A stretch of DNA of 13,851 bases from positions 1 to 13,851 of the forward strand of contig CAMLMM010000054.1 in assembly GCA_946481105.1 (NCBI GenBank), written 5' to 3'. Numbering within the stretch: the first letter of the stretch is position 1; every line of letters begins with the position of its first letter. Both the position numbers and the translations under genes were made by a program. Under the pieces are notes generated by a model. That model had not been told where the DNA came from. It did not search any database and saw only the letters and a list, made by a program, of their open reading frames with translations. Positions 1-6,789 of the stretch are shown piece after piece. Origin of the DNA: an uncultured Alphaproteobacteria bacterium. GTDB lineage: Bacteria > Pseudomonadota > Alphaproteobacteria > Micavibrionales > Micavibrionaceae.

Positions 1-79
1 ACATTACGGACATCCCACGGATACCCTATATTTTATCTTAAATTTTATTGTTTAAGAAAGGATTGCTGAATTCGGCAGA

Positions 80-1828
80 TTAGAAATTATAGCCTAACTG
101 AAAGGCAATCTGTGGATTTCCACCATTTGAGCCATAGAGGGGAGTACTGACTTCCTTGGTCAATGGCTGCGAGAATTGCAGGGTTGCCGTGATGCCGCTG
201 TCATGCTGGAAACGAACCCCCAGACCTGTGGATGCGGCAGAGATGGTATCTTCCTGTCCATCATTCAGATTCCAAACCTGGCCGATATCGTAGAAGGCAT
301 AGGGATAAAAATTGATGTTCTGCCAGCTTGGCAGGCTTTGATAGCGAAGCTCTATCCCGGCGGCGATACCGTCATCCCCGGAAATTTCGGAAGGATCATA
401 AGCGCGGCCCAAATTCTGCCCGCCGAAGCCGAATTCCTCAGAAGAGAAGAGAGATCCAGATGCCTTCTGACCTGAGATGGAGAGCAGAGCGCTCCAGTCC
501 GTATTAATCCCCTGCAGGCGCGTGTAGCTGACTTCCAGTTTGGTAAAATCAGGATAGGCCCCGGAACGGGACAGGTTGATATCGTCTTCGCTGCTGGCAC
601 CCAAGGTGTCCAGCCCCCGGCTCAACGTAACAGACGCGATGTTATAGCCATACCAGGAGTCAACTTTATCGTAGGTTGCCCCCAGACGTAAGGCGCGGAT
701 ACGGTCGGTTGTCAGGTCAGTATTCAGAATAGTGCTGTCCGAATTGCGCCCATCAAGGCCAAATTTGAAAGACAGATTTTCCTGACGCTGACGAATGGCT
801 TTGTACATGACAGATACGCCGGCATTAATAGCACGACTTTCAATTTCCTGCGGCTCCAGATCAAAACCAGGTTGTGATCTTGTGTATCCGGCGGTAGCCT
901 CGATAACCCAGTCCGGGTGGACAGGGATAGTCTGGGTCACATTGATAGCAGCCAGTTCTTTGGTAGGCACACTGGTCGTGGCTGAGATAAACGTATTCTG
1001 GAATGGAATAAAATCATTTTTATATGTAGCGGACAGCTGATAAGGCCCCAGATAGCGGGAGCCGAAATTATCAATGCCAATAAAGGCACTCTTCTCGGAC
1101 ACGTCCCGTTTTCTGAAAATCAGTTGCACGGCGCCTTCATCAGCTCCCTTCATGGGAGTCAGGATTCCCTGATATGAATCAAGGCCGGGAATATCACTGA
1201 GCAGAAGATGCTCGCGTTCCAGTGTCTGTACGGTAATCGGCTTTTCAGATTTTATCTTGCTGATTATCTGACGGATTAAAAAATTATCACTCATGCCCTG
1301 ATCAATCAGAACATCGCCGATATAACCTTCGACAACCTGTATGGTCAGTGTTCCGTCGACTTCCTGTGCCGGAACATAAGCGCGGGTCAGAAAATAACCA
1401 TCGTTACGGTATTTATCTGTAACGGCGGCGGCAATGGACCAGGCTTTATCCAGTGAAATTTCTTTACCAAGATCAGCGGCATAAAACGTCTTCAGTTCAT
1501 CAAGACTATAGATCGTTGAACCTACAATGCGGACATCTTTCAGAAGGAAACGAATAGATTTGGCATCTTCGGGTGCTGGTATAGCGGTATAGCCCTGACG
1601 CGGCACAATGGGGGAGGCATCAGGCATCTGCACATCGGGTAATTGAGCCCCTGGTTGTACACGGTCAATATCGGCCGGACCAGGCAGCGGCGTAGCGGCG
1701 AATGAGGCAACGGGGGACAAGGCTGACAGGCAACCAAGCATCCATAAATTCAAACCTGAGCGGTGGAGATAACGAGACATCATAGTCCCGTTATAAGGGG
1801 CATTTCTTAAAGACATCTTAAACGCCAT
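80..1828 (-). CDS. TpsB-family outer-membrane transporter (ShlB/FhaC/HecB type, two-partner secretion)
   Basis: The product is predicted to be the outer-membrane pore that exports, and may activate, a large secreted TpsA protein. The 582-residue frame has a hydrophobic signal segment (about residues 27-45, ending ASFAA) and a POTRA_2-like domain (about 90-170, with the IQVVEGYIGDV end typical of the family). A second POTRA-like stretch (about 178-240) and a long beta-barrel region follow. The barrel carries a GRAYDPSE motif near residues 474-481, matching the conserved (V/L)RG(F/Y) loop-6 motif, and the last residue is Phe, as expected for barrel insertion by BAM. Length is normal for the family. 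The start is uncertain: ATG codons at 1828, 1816, 1783 and 1780 are in frame, and none has a clear Shine-Dalgarno. 1780 or 1783 would give the most usual signal peptide. No TpsA gene lies in the window, so the partner must be beyond the left edge or elsewhere. Family call is firm, substrate unknown. Confidence 0.9.
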   Translation of the reverse strand: MAFKMSLRNAPYNGTMMSRYLHRSGLNLWMLGCLSALSPVASFAATPLPGPADIDRVQPGAQLPDVQMPDASPIVPRQGYTAIPAPEDAKSIRFLLKDVRIVGSTIYSLDELKTFYAADLGKEISLDKAWSIAAAVTDKYRNDGYFLTRAYVPAQEVDGTLTIQVVEGYIGDVLIDQGMSDNFLIRQIISKIKSEKPITVQTLEREHLLLSDIPGLDSYQGILTPMKGADEGAVQLIFRKRDVSEKSAFIGIDNFGSRYLGPYQLSATYKNDFIPFQNTFISATTSVPTKELAAINVTQTIPVHPDWVIEATAGYTRSQPGFDLEPQEIESRAINAGVSVMYKAIRQRQENLSFKFGLDGRNSDSTILNTDLTTDRIRALRLGATYDKVDSWYGYNIASVTLSRGLDTLGASSEDDINLSRSGAYPDFTKLEVSYTRLQGINTDWSALLSISGQKASGSLFSSEEFGFGGQNLGRAYDPSEISGDDGIAAGIELRYQSLPSWQNINFYPYAFYDIGQVWNLNDGQEDTISAASTGLGVRFQHDSGITATLQFSQPLTKEVSTPLYGSNGGNPQIAFQLGYNF

Positions 1829-1862
1829 GATCGTTGCAGAATTTAAAGAAATAATGGATTGG

Positions 1863-1868
1863 ATTATA
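1863..1868 (-). promoter_or_regulatory. Candidate -10 box for the TpsB gene
   Basis: On the minus strand a perfect TATAAT lies 34 bases before the first possible ATG (1828) and about 80 bases before the likelier starts at 1780/1783. No good -35 hexamer stands 16-18 bases upstream. That region instead holds a small inverted repeat (CGGG at 1888-1891, CCCG at 1899-1902). The box is plausible only by sequence and position. Confidence 0.3.
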
Positions 1869-1920
1869 TTTGCGATAATGAAAAATGCGGGACGAAAGCC
1901 CGAATCAAATTATCTTATAA

Positions 1921-1945
1921 ATTGTGGAAAATGTGAATCCACATT
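1921..1945. repeat. Imperfect inverted repeat between sodB terminator and the TpsB gene
   Basis: ATTGTGGA (1921-1928) and TCCACATT (1938-1945) pair at seven of eight positions around a nine-base loop. There is no T-run after it on either strand, so it is not an intrinsic terminator. It could be an operator, an mRNA hairpin, or chance in AT-rich DNA. Confidence 0.3.
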
Positions 1946-1978
1946 ATATTTTTCAGAATGTCTTAAAAGGGCCAAAGA

Positions 1979-1998
1979 AAAACCCCTTACGGGGCTTT
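1979..1998 (-). terminator. Rho-independent terminator of sodB
   Basis: Read on the minus strand, AAAGCCCC, loop GTAA, GGGGTTTT forms a short stem (one G-U pair) followed by a T-rich run. It starts about ten bases after the sodB stop codon, so it most likely ends the sodB transcript before the TpsB gene. Confidence 0.75.
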
Positions 1999-2008
1999 CC
2001 ATTTATTC

Positions 2009-2635
2009 CTAAGCGGCAATTTTTACAGGCCCTTGTTCAAATAGTTGCTGAACATAGTCCCAGTTCACCAGATTGTCGACAAAGGCCTCGAGGTATTTCT
2101 GACGGGCATTGCGATAATCAATATAATAGCTGTGTTCCCATACATCGCATCCCAAAAGCGGGGTCTTGCCGGAAGCGACCGGGTTCTCACCATTAGGTGT
2201 TTTCAGAATTTCAAGTTTGCCCGTAGCGTTATCCTGCGCCAGCCAGCACCAGCCGGAGCCGAACTGGGTCATGCCAGCCTGAACGAAATTGCCACGGAAG
2301 GCATCATAACCGCCCAGATCGCTGTCGATCAACGCCGCGAGTTTTGCAGAAACTTTTTTTCCGCCGCCATTCGGCTTCATCCAGTTCCAAAAATGGAGGT
2401 GATTATAATGCTGGCCTAACTGATTAAAGAGTCCGGCTTTGGCTTTGTCTTTAAAAGCCGCAACCATTGCATCTTCGAGCGACTTGTTTTCAAGGCCTGT
2501 GCCGGCAATCAGCTCATTGGCTTTGACAATATAGGCATTGTGATGTTTGTCGTGGTGAAATTCCAGCGTTTCGGCCGACATGTAAGGGGCCAGGGCATCA
2601 TAGGCATAAGGGAGTTCTGGAAGTGTGAATGACAT
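2009..2635 (-). CDS. sodB: Iron superoxide dismutase
   Basis: The enzyme dismutates superoxide to oxygen and hydrogen peroxide in the cytoplasm. At 208 residues it has normal SodB length. The four metal ligands can be placed: His27 (FHHDKHH), His79 (YNHLHFW), Asp164 and His168 (DVWEHSYY). Gln75, four residues before His79, occupies the position that carries the active-site Gln in iron-type enzymes (MnSOD has Gly there), which favours iron over manganese. GSGWCWL at about 126-132 is the usual core motif. The ATG at 2635 is fixed by an AGGAGG at 2645-2650, nine bases upstream. The gene appears monocistronic, with its own candidate promoter and a terminator at 1979-1998. It is divergent from the synthase-like gene at 2707. 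The N-terminal sequence closely follows the E. coli SodB pattern (SFxLPxLPYAxDALAP). Confidence 0.97.
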   Translation of the reverse strand: MSFTLPELPYAYDALAPYMSAETLEFHHDKHHNAYIVKANELIAGTGLENKSLEDAMVAAFKDKAKAGLFNQLGQHYNHLHFWNWMKPNGGGKKVSAKLAALIDSDLGGYDAFRGNFVQAGMTQFGSGWCWLAQDNATGKLEILKTPNGENPVASGKTPLLGCDVWEHSYYIDYRNARQKYLEAFVDNLVNWDYVQQLFEQGPVKIAA

Positions 2636-2641
2636 AATTAG

Positions 2642-2670
2642 TTGCCTCCTGTAAATCGTTGCCCTATTAT
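2642..2670 (+). promoter_or_regulatory. Candidate promoter of the synthase-like gene
   Basis: TTGCCT (2642-2647) and TATTAT (2665-2670) are separated by exactly 17 bases on the plus strand, giving a start near 2677 and a leader of about 30 bases before the ATG at 2707. Its -35 overlaps the sodB ribosome binding site and its -10 overlaps the sodB -10. Confidence 0.4.
2645..2650 (-). promoter_or_regulatory. Ribosome binding site of sodB
   Basis: A perfect AGGAGG on the minus strand stands nine bases before the ATG at 2635. It is one of the strongest Shine-Dalgarno sites in the window and fits a highly expressed enzyme. Confidence 0.85.
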
Positions 2671-2696
2671 CTAAGATGACAACCTTTTAATTGCAA
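2668..2696 (-). promoter_or_regulatory. Candidate sigma70-type promoter of sodB
   Basis: On the minus strand TTGCAA (2696-2691) and TAGATA (2673-2668) are separated by 17 bases. Transcription would start near 2661, leaving a leader of about 25 bases that includes the AGGAGG. It overlaps the oppositely directed candidate promoter at 2642-2670. Confidence 0.4.
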
Positions 2697-2706
2697 GTGT
2701 TTAACC

Positions 2707-3426
2707 ATGACGGCCGACCTTATAGCCCTGCGTGAGCATGACCCAGACCGCTTTCTGCTGTCCTTTTTTATAAACGCAAAAAAACGTCCGGATATTGCCA
2801 CGGTCGATATATTCAACTGCCAGCTGGCGGATGCGTCACATAATGTTTCAACTCCACATATGGGGTTAATCAAGCTTCAATGGTGGCGCGACGAAATTCG
2901 TAAAATTTATGATGGCAAGACCACAGTCGGAAATCCGCTTCTTGATGATCTTTCCAATCTTATCAGCCACTATCACTTGCCGATTGAATTGTTCAACGTT
3001 CTGCTAGAGGCGCGTGAATTCGATGTCATGAATGAAGCGGCAAAAGACTTAAACGCGCTTCAGGATTATATCCGCAATGCGCAGTTTCCCCTCATGCGTA
3101 TAAAAGAAGAAATTATAAAACCCGGTTTCTTCAATCAAACAGCCCAGGATGTCACGATGGCGTATTGTTTGATCGGGTTAGTCCGTTCAGCCCCATATCA
3201 TAATGAAAATCAGCGCCATGTTCTGCCGGATATACCATGTCTGGATATTGTCAAGGCCGCGCAAAAAATCCTGCCGAAAAACTGCAAAGGATGTCACCGT
3301 TATGTGCGGGCGATGTCAAAACTGACACGGCTTTACATTAAAGCGCTTCTCAAGGTTGACGGAGACCCGTACCGCGTGGAGCCTGTCAAATTTAAAGAGC
3401 TGCGTGTCTGGTGGTCGGCGCGCTGA
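2707..3426 (+). CDS. Squalene/phytoene-synthase-fold protein, NDUFAF6-like, probably non-catalytic
   Basis: The 239 residues follow the squalene/phytoene synthase family pattern: an N-terminal arginine/aspartate segment ([11 protein letters not shown]), a helix around residues 33-47, [12 protein letters not shown], and a later segment with VRSAPYH (159-165) and a following HVLPDI. This second segment resembles the ATPYH...FLP pattern of human NDUFAF6, a complex I assembly factor of the same fold. The aspartate-rich motifs that bind prenyl diphosphates look lost: the first reads LADASHNV (40-47) where synthases have a DDxxD-like motif, and no second DxxxD is evident. The role is therefore uncertain. 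A complex I or membrane-related chaperone role is inferred from homology, and prenyl synthesis is less likely. No Shine-Dalgarno is obvious before the ATG at 2707. The last 35 bases overlap the convergent trmFO gene. Confidence 0.8.
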   Translation: MTADLIALREHDPDRFLLSFFINAKKRPDIATVDIFNCQLADASHNVSTPHMGLIKLQWWRDEIRKIYDGKTTVGNPLLDDLSNLISHYHLPIELFNVLLEAREFDVMNEAAKDLNALQDYIRNAQFPLMRIKEEIIKPGFFNQTAQDVTMAYCLIGLVRSAPYHNENQRHVLPDIPCLDIVKAAQKILPKNCKGCHRYVRAMSKLTRLYIKALLKVDGDPYRVEPVKFKELRVWWSAR

Positions 3427-4774
3427 AATTATCATTGAGCCATGCCTGCATATCAGTAAGGGCTCGTTGCGACAGCGCCTTTTTCTTTTCCCGCCCGCGT
3501 TCACGCGTTTTGATATCGGGGAACAAGCCGAAATTCACATTCATCGGCTGAAATGTCTCGGCATTCGCGCCGCCGGTGATGTGTGAAATAATCGCGCCCA
3601 TGGCGGTGGTGGGCGGTGGAAGTTCTATTTCAATGCCAAGGCGTTCGCAGGCAGCCATACGTCCAGCCATCAGGCCGACAGCGGCGGATTCAACATAACC
3701 TTCGCATCCGGTAATTTGTCCGGCGAAACGCAGGCGTGGTTGAGCTTTCAGGCGCAGGCGTCCGTCAAGCAGAACGGGGGAATTGATAAAGGTATTGCGG
3801 TGCAGACCACCGAGGCGGGCGAATTCGGCATTCTCCAGTCCCGGAATCATGCGCAGAACATCGGCCTGCGGACCATATTTCATTTTCGTCTGGAAGCCGA
3901 CAATATTATAAAGCGTACCGAGGGCATTATCCTGACGCAATTGAACAATCGCATGCGGTTTGACGGACGGGTTGCGCGGATTGGTCAGGCCGACGGGTTT
4001 CATGGGGCCATAACGCAATGTTTCAATGCCGCGCGAGGCCATGACTTCGATGGGCATGCAGCCTTCAAAATACGGTGTGTTCTTTTCCCATTCCTTGAAT
4101 TCAGTTTTTTCAGCATCCAGCAGAGCATTGACGAAAGCGGTATATTGCGCTTCGTCCATCGGGCAGTTGATATAGTCCTTGCCGGTGCCGTTCGGGCCTT
4201 CCTTATCATAGCGTGACTGGAACCATGCGACATCCATGTTGATAGATTCGCGGTGAACGATAGGGGCGATGGCATCAAAAAACGCCAGTTGGCTTTCACC
4301 CGTCAGTTCAATAATGGCTTTGGCCAAAGCATTGGACGTGAGAGGCCCCGTTGCGATGATAACATTATCCCATTCTGCGGGCGGCAATCCGGCAATCTCG
4401 CCACGTTCCACTGTAATCAGCGGATGGTCCATCATGGTTTTTGTGACGCCGTCAGAATAGGCGTCGCGGTCGACGGCGAGGGCGCCACCAGCAGGAACGG
4501 CAGCTTTCGCTGCCTCACGCATCTGCAGGGAGTTGCACATGCGCATTTCTTCGTGCAGCAGGCCGACCGCGTTGTAATCTTTATCGTCGGAACGGAAAGA
4601 ATTCGAGCAAACCAGTTCAGCCAGTCCGTCAGTTTTATGCGCGTCGGTTGGGGTATGCGGGCGCATTTCATGCAGGATAACGGGTACGCCCATTTCAGCA
4701 GCCTGCCAGGCGGCCTCGGTCCCGGCCATCCCGCCGCCAATAATATGAATAGGTTTTATAGATGTGTTAGCCAT
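3392..4774 (-). CDS. trmFO: TrmFO, folate/FAD-dependent tRNA (uracil-54-C5) methyltransferase
   Basis: The enzyme makes 5-methyluridine at position 54 of the tRNA T-loop, using methylenetetrahydrofolate as carbon donor and reduced FAD as reductant. The 460 residues begin with a dinucleotide-binding motif ([12 protein letters not shown], 11-22), followed by [12 protein letters not shown] (53-64), ATGPLTS (141-147) and FEGCMPIE (236-243). Cys56 and Cys239 match the two cysteines known to matter in Bacillus subtilis TrmFO (Cys53 and Cys226). Length is normal for the family. The ATG at 4774 lies inside the end of the upstream BPL_N-like gene: the two overlap by eight bases (ATGGCTAA), so translation is probably coupled, which would explain why no Shine-Dalgarno is seen. 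The 3' end overlaps the convergent gene at 2707-3426 by 35 bases, and no terminator is visible there. Confidence 0.97.
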   Translation of the reverse strand: MANTSIKPIHIIGGGMAGTEAAWQAAEMGVPVILHEMRPHTPTDAHKTDGLAELVCSNSFRSDDKDYNAVGLLHEEMRMCNSLQMREAAKAAVPAGGALAVDRDAYSDGVTKTMMDHPLITVERGEIAGLPPAEWDNVIIATGPLTSNALAKAIIELTGESQLAFFDAIAPIVHRESINMDVAWFQSRYDKEGPNGTGKDYINCPMDEAQYTAFVNALLDAEKTEFKEWEKNTPYFEGCMPIEVMASRGIETLRYGPMKPVGLTNPRNPSVKPHAIVQLRQDNALGTLYNIVGFQTKMKYGPQADVLRMIPGLENAEFARLGGLHRNTFINSPVLLDGRLRLKAQPRLRFAGQITGCEGYVESAAVGLMAGRMAACERLGIEIELPPPTTAMGAIISHITGGANAETFQPMNVNFGLFPDIKTRERGREKKKALSQRALTDMQAWLNDNFSAPTTRHAAL

Positions 4775-5597
4775 GCAGGGGTTTTAGCAAGCCCGGACGC
4801 AAATATCCAGATAGTTTTCCTACACTCAGCCAGTGCGCTGTGATTTTATCGCGGATATGGGTAAGGAAGGCATGGCGGCTTGGTTCAAAAAGCCCAAAAT
4901 CACGGGGTAGCAAAGGGTGATTCAGGGCAAATTCGGGATGAGAGCTGAGTCCCAGGATCAGTCCTTGTCCTACATTCTTGGTGAATCCGGCGATGGGCTG
5001 GTCAGGGATATTGCTGAAACGCAGAAAACTGTCCACGAGGCTTTCCGGCTCCGGGTAGAGGGCAGGACCGTTAATATCGAGCGCGCGGAAAATCTGCGAT
5101 TTATCGGCGAGGGCCAGTTCGGCCAGCACACGATCATGTTGAGCTGAATAGGCAAAGCTGTCACGCGTCTGGTGACGGTAGGCGGGGCCTTCGGCATGCC
5201 CCTTAATGATGCCCAGTCCATTCAGATATTTCATCTGGCCATTGCGTTTCAGGTAGACGAGTTTTTCAAACAGATAATACGTGGCTGCGCATGATGTCCA
5301 AAGCACAAGACCGTTTTCTTCCATGCAGTCGAGAATCTGATCGGATTTATGTTGCGAGAGAATTTGCGGATAAGGACTGTCTTCACCGACAATACCTGGT
5401 AATACAAGAAGATCGTAATCTTTCAGTACATGTCTGCGGATATGTTGGGGAAATACGGACACGACTTCCGCGTGAGGGAACATTAAGGATAAAGTCGGTT
5501 CAAGCCCATAACCTGACAGTCCCTGATAAGAGAGACAGGCAATGCGTAGTTTTTCTACTGGATAAGTCATGTGGCAATCTAGCAGGGGGAACACCAT
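4767..5597 (-). CDS. BPL_N-like / class I glutamine-amidotransferase-like protein
   Basis: The protein resembles the stand-alone domain found at the N-terminus of eukaryotic biotin-protein ligase, a glutamine-amidotransferase-like flavodoxin fold. In the 276-residue frame, an IACLSYQG strand is followed by [12 protein letters not shown] (61-73) and [15 protein letters not shown] (99-113), with Cys103 at the nucleophile elbow. [10 protein letters not shown] (216-225) supplies His220 and Glu222, so a Cys-His-Glu triad is possible. Its reaction and substrate are unknown, and no biotin ligase domain is attached. The start is uncertain: ATG 5597 has a weak GGGTG just upstream, while ATG 5570 ([11 protein letters not shown]) would remove nine residues. 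It overlaps trmFO by eight bases and so is probably co-transcribed and coupled with it. A strong terminator (5612-5636) sits only about 15 bases before the upstream start. Alternative reading: a DJ-1/PfpI-like amidotransferase relative. Confidence 0.8.
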   Translation of the reverse strand: MVFPLLDCHMTYPVEKLRIACLSYQGLSGYGLEPTLSLMFPHAEVVSVFPQHIRRHVLKDYDLLVLPGIVGEDSPYPQILSQHKSDQILDCMEENGLVLWTSCAATYYLFEKLVYLKRNGQMKYLNGLGIIKGHAEGPAYRHQTRDSFAYSAQHDRVLAELALADKSQIFRALDINGPALYPEPESLVDSFLRFSNIPDQPIAGFTKNVGQGLILGLSSHPEFALNHPLLPRDFGLFEPSRHAFLTHIRDKITAHWLSVGKLSGYLRPGLLKPLHG

Positions 5598-5611
5598 ATG
5601 TCACCCAACAA

Positions 5612-5636
5612 AAAAGGCCGCACATGGCGGCCTTTT
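5612..5636 (-). terminator. Strong Rho-independent terminator after the unknown 323-residue gene
   Basis: A perfect ten-base-pair inverted repeat, AAAAGGCCGC and GCGGCCTTTT, surrounds a five-base loop. Reading on the minus strand, a T-run (complement of 5610-5615) closes it. It follows the stop of the gene at 5653 by about 16 bases and lies immediately before the BPL_N-like gene. The A-rich flank on the other side would also let it act, more weakly, on the plus strand. Confidence 0.88.
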
Positions 5637-5652
5637 GAGATATAAGAATAAA

Positions 5653-6624
5653 TTAGCCTTTAATATATTCACGCAGACCGGGAATTAGCGGAATGCCCGC
5701 GCAATTGCCACGCAGTTCCTGTTTTGTTGCCAGTGTCGCAGGGCCAGGATATCCTTCACCATTAAATACTGTCAGGTTAACGTTATCCGGGATTTTGGCA
5801 ACCATGGGGAAAACCAAGGTCAAAGTGCGTTGTGGTGGGTTGTCATAGGCAACACATTTCAAATCTGTGTTCATCAAACCACCATGGATATGGACGACAT
5901 TTGAATTGGCTGGCAATTGCAGGCCAGCTTCCAGAGTCAGCACATCCTGACTGCGCGCGAAGGCACGTCGAAGTTCAGGAACACGTTTAGCCATCTGAAG
6001 TTTGGCTTTTTCGGCATCATAAGAAATAAATCTGATCTGGGCTTCAGAATCATACGCGTCATTGTCCGCAACCATATCTGCAGTTGGAACGAATATAGCC
6101 GGACGCCCATCAATCAGAATACCTGTTTCGCGGTTCAAAGTTTTGTATATTGATGGGATTGTAATGGCTTCCCCAGCAAGGCTGGATGCGCATCCCCAAT
6201 TATCCTTATTGGAAGCACCCAGGCCGCGGAGGGTCAAAGGAATCATTTCCTTGCCTTCTTGATGCAGCATCAAAACAGGCATAACGCGGACAAGGCGATA
6301 ATCAGTGCCCAGCATCTGGTCAATTTTGGTAAGGTGGGCGTTTGATTTCAACCCGGCAGTCTGAACTTCTTCGCGCGTAAAATAGAAAGCATTAATGGGC
6401 TGTTCCCCATTTGCAAATTGGTCACGCAGAGATGGGCTTACAATAACGGGGTGCTGAAAAGACGATATAACAACGTCGATTTCATGAGCGTCTCCTTGCC
6501 CTTTATGAATGGTGGCGGAAAGGATAAAGCCGGGATCAGGATTATTTATCAGGTCACTATTCCGAAGGCTTTTGTCTGTTTCGGTAGTTTGCGAATTGGT
6601 ATAAATTTCTTTGGCAGTTGGCAT
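5653..6624 (-). CDS. Protein of unknown function (323 residues), possible degenerate Nudix-like segment
   Basis: I do not recognise this protein. The start at ATG 6624 (MPTAKEIYTN) is preferred over an open extension to 6726 because AGAGGA (6632-6637) stands seven bases upstream and a candidate promoter lies inside the extension. There is no signal peptide or membrane segment, so it is probably cytoplasmic. Residues 114-170 have the outline of a Nudix domain: a strand VMPVLMLHQEGK, a strand PLTLRGLG, then W143-G144, G151-E152 and a helix ending NRETGIL (164-170). However, the box residues REL and EE are replaced (KTL, RE) and the spacing is off by about one or two residues, so catalysis by a standard Nudix mechanism would not be expected. 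The C-terminal third (about 240-323) contains VVHIHGGL and NGEGYPGPATL and is equally unassigned. The gene appears to be a single transcription unit with its own promoter and terminator. Confidence 0.75.
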   Translation of the reverse strand: MPTAKEIYTNSQTTETDKSLRNSDLINNPDPGFILSATIHKGQGDAHEIDVVISSFQHPVIVSPSLRDQFANGEQPINAFYFTREEVQTAGLKSNAHLTKIDQMLGTDYRLVRVMPVLMLHQEGKEMIPLTLRGLGASNKDNWGCASSLAGEAITIPSIYKTLNRETGILIDGRPAIFVPTADMVADNDAYDSEAQIRFISYDAEKAKLQMAKRVPELRRAFARSQDVLTLEAGLQLPANSNVVHIHGGLMNTDLKCVAYDNPPQRTLTLVFPMVAKIPDNVNLTVFNGEGYPGPATLATKQELRGNCAGIPLIPGLREYIKG

Positions 6625-6631
6625 ATGAAAA

Positions 6632-6637
6632 TCCTCT
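6632..6637 (-). promoter_or_regulatory. Ribosome binding site deciding the start at 6624
   Basis: AGAGGA on the minus strand lies seven bases before ATG 6624. The in-frame ATG codons further upstream (6726, 6708) sit in AT-rich DNA without such a site, so the shorter protein is preferred. Confidence 0.7.
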
Positions 6638-6658
6638 GTTTTTCCGTAAATTTGCCTC

Positions 6659-6687
6659 GTATTATGCCTAACTTTGGGCTTTCGCAA
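6659..6687 (-). promoter_or_regulatory. Candidate promoter of the unknown 323-residue gene
   Basis: On the minus strand TTGCGA (6687-6682) is followed after 17 bases by TAATAC (6664-6659); CATAAT, shifted by two bases, is an alternative -10. Transcription from near 6652 would give a leader of roughly 30 bases that includes the Shine-Dalgarno at 6632-6637. The preceding DNA is very AT-rich. Confidence 0.42.
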
Positions 6688-6789
6688 GTAAAATTTGATA
6701 AAAATCATAAAAATCTTATGGAACATTGATTTTATTACAAAAAATCGACTTCTGGACGGGGGCGCGGGGATTTGCTACTCCCTCGGGTC

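Noticed and set aside
67..82. Near-palindrome TGCTGAATTCGGCA just after the TpsB stop codon
   Set aside because: It was considered as a terminator, but the stem is broken by a mismatch, leaves no proper loop, and is not followed directly by a T-run on the minus strand.
1827..2012. Short plus-strand open frame in the gap between TpsB and sodB
   Set aside because: It has no ribosome binding site, low-complexity composition, and runs through the sodB terminator; nothing supports translation.
2045..2419. Open frame of 124 codons on the plus strand
   Set aside because: It is antisense to sodB, whose four metal ligands are intact.
3716..4216. Open frame of 166 codons on the plus strand
   Set aside because: It lies wholly antisense inside trmFO and has no ribosome binding site or family similarity.
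4253..4843. Open frame of 196 codons on the plus strand
   Set aside because: It is antisense to trmFO and the end of the BPL_N-like gene, with no recognisable motif, and trmFO is certain. It reflects codon bias of the real gene.
6695..6722. TTGATA followed by TATGGA as a promoter for uup
   Set aside because: The -10 matches consensus at only three positions and the region is so AT-rich that such matches are expected by chance.
6625..6726. 34-residue N-terminal extension of the unknown protein, which could be read as a hydrophobic, basic leader
   Set aside because: The DNA is AT-rich, contains the candidate promoter, and the ATG at 6624 has the only good ribosome binding site.
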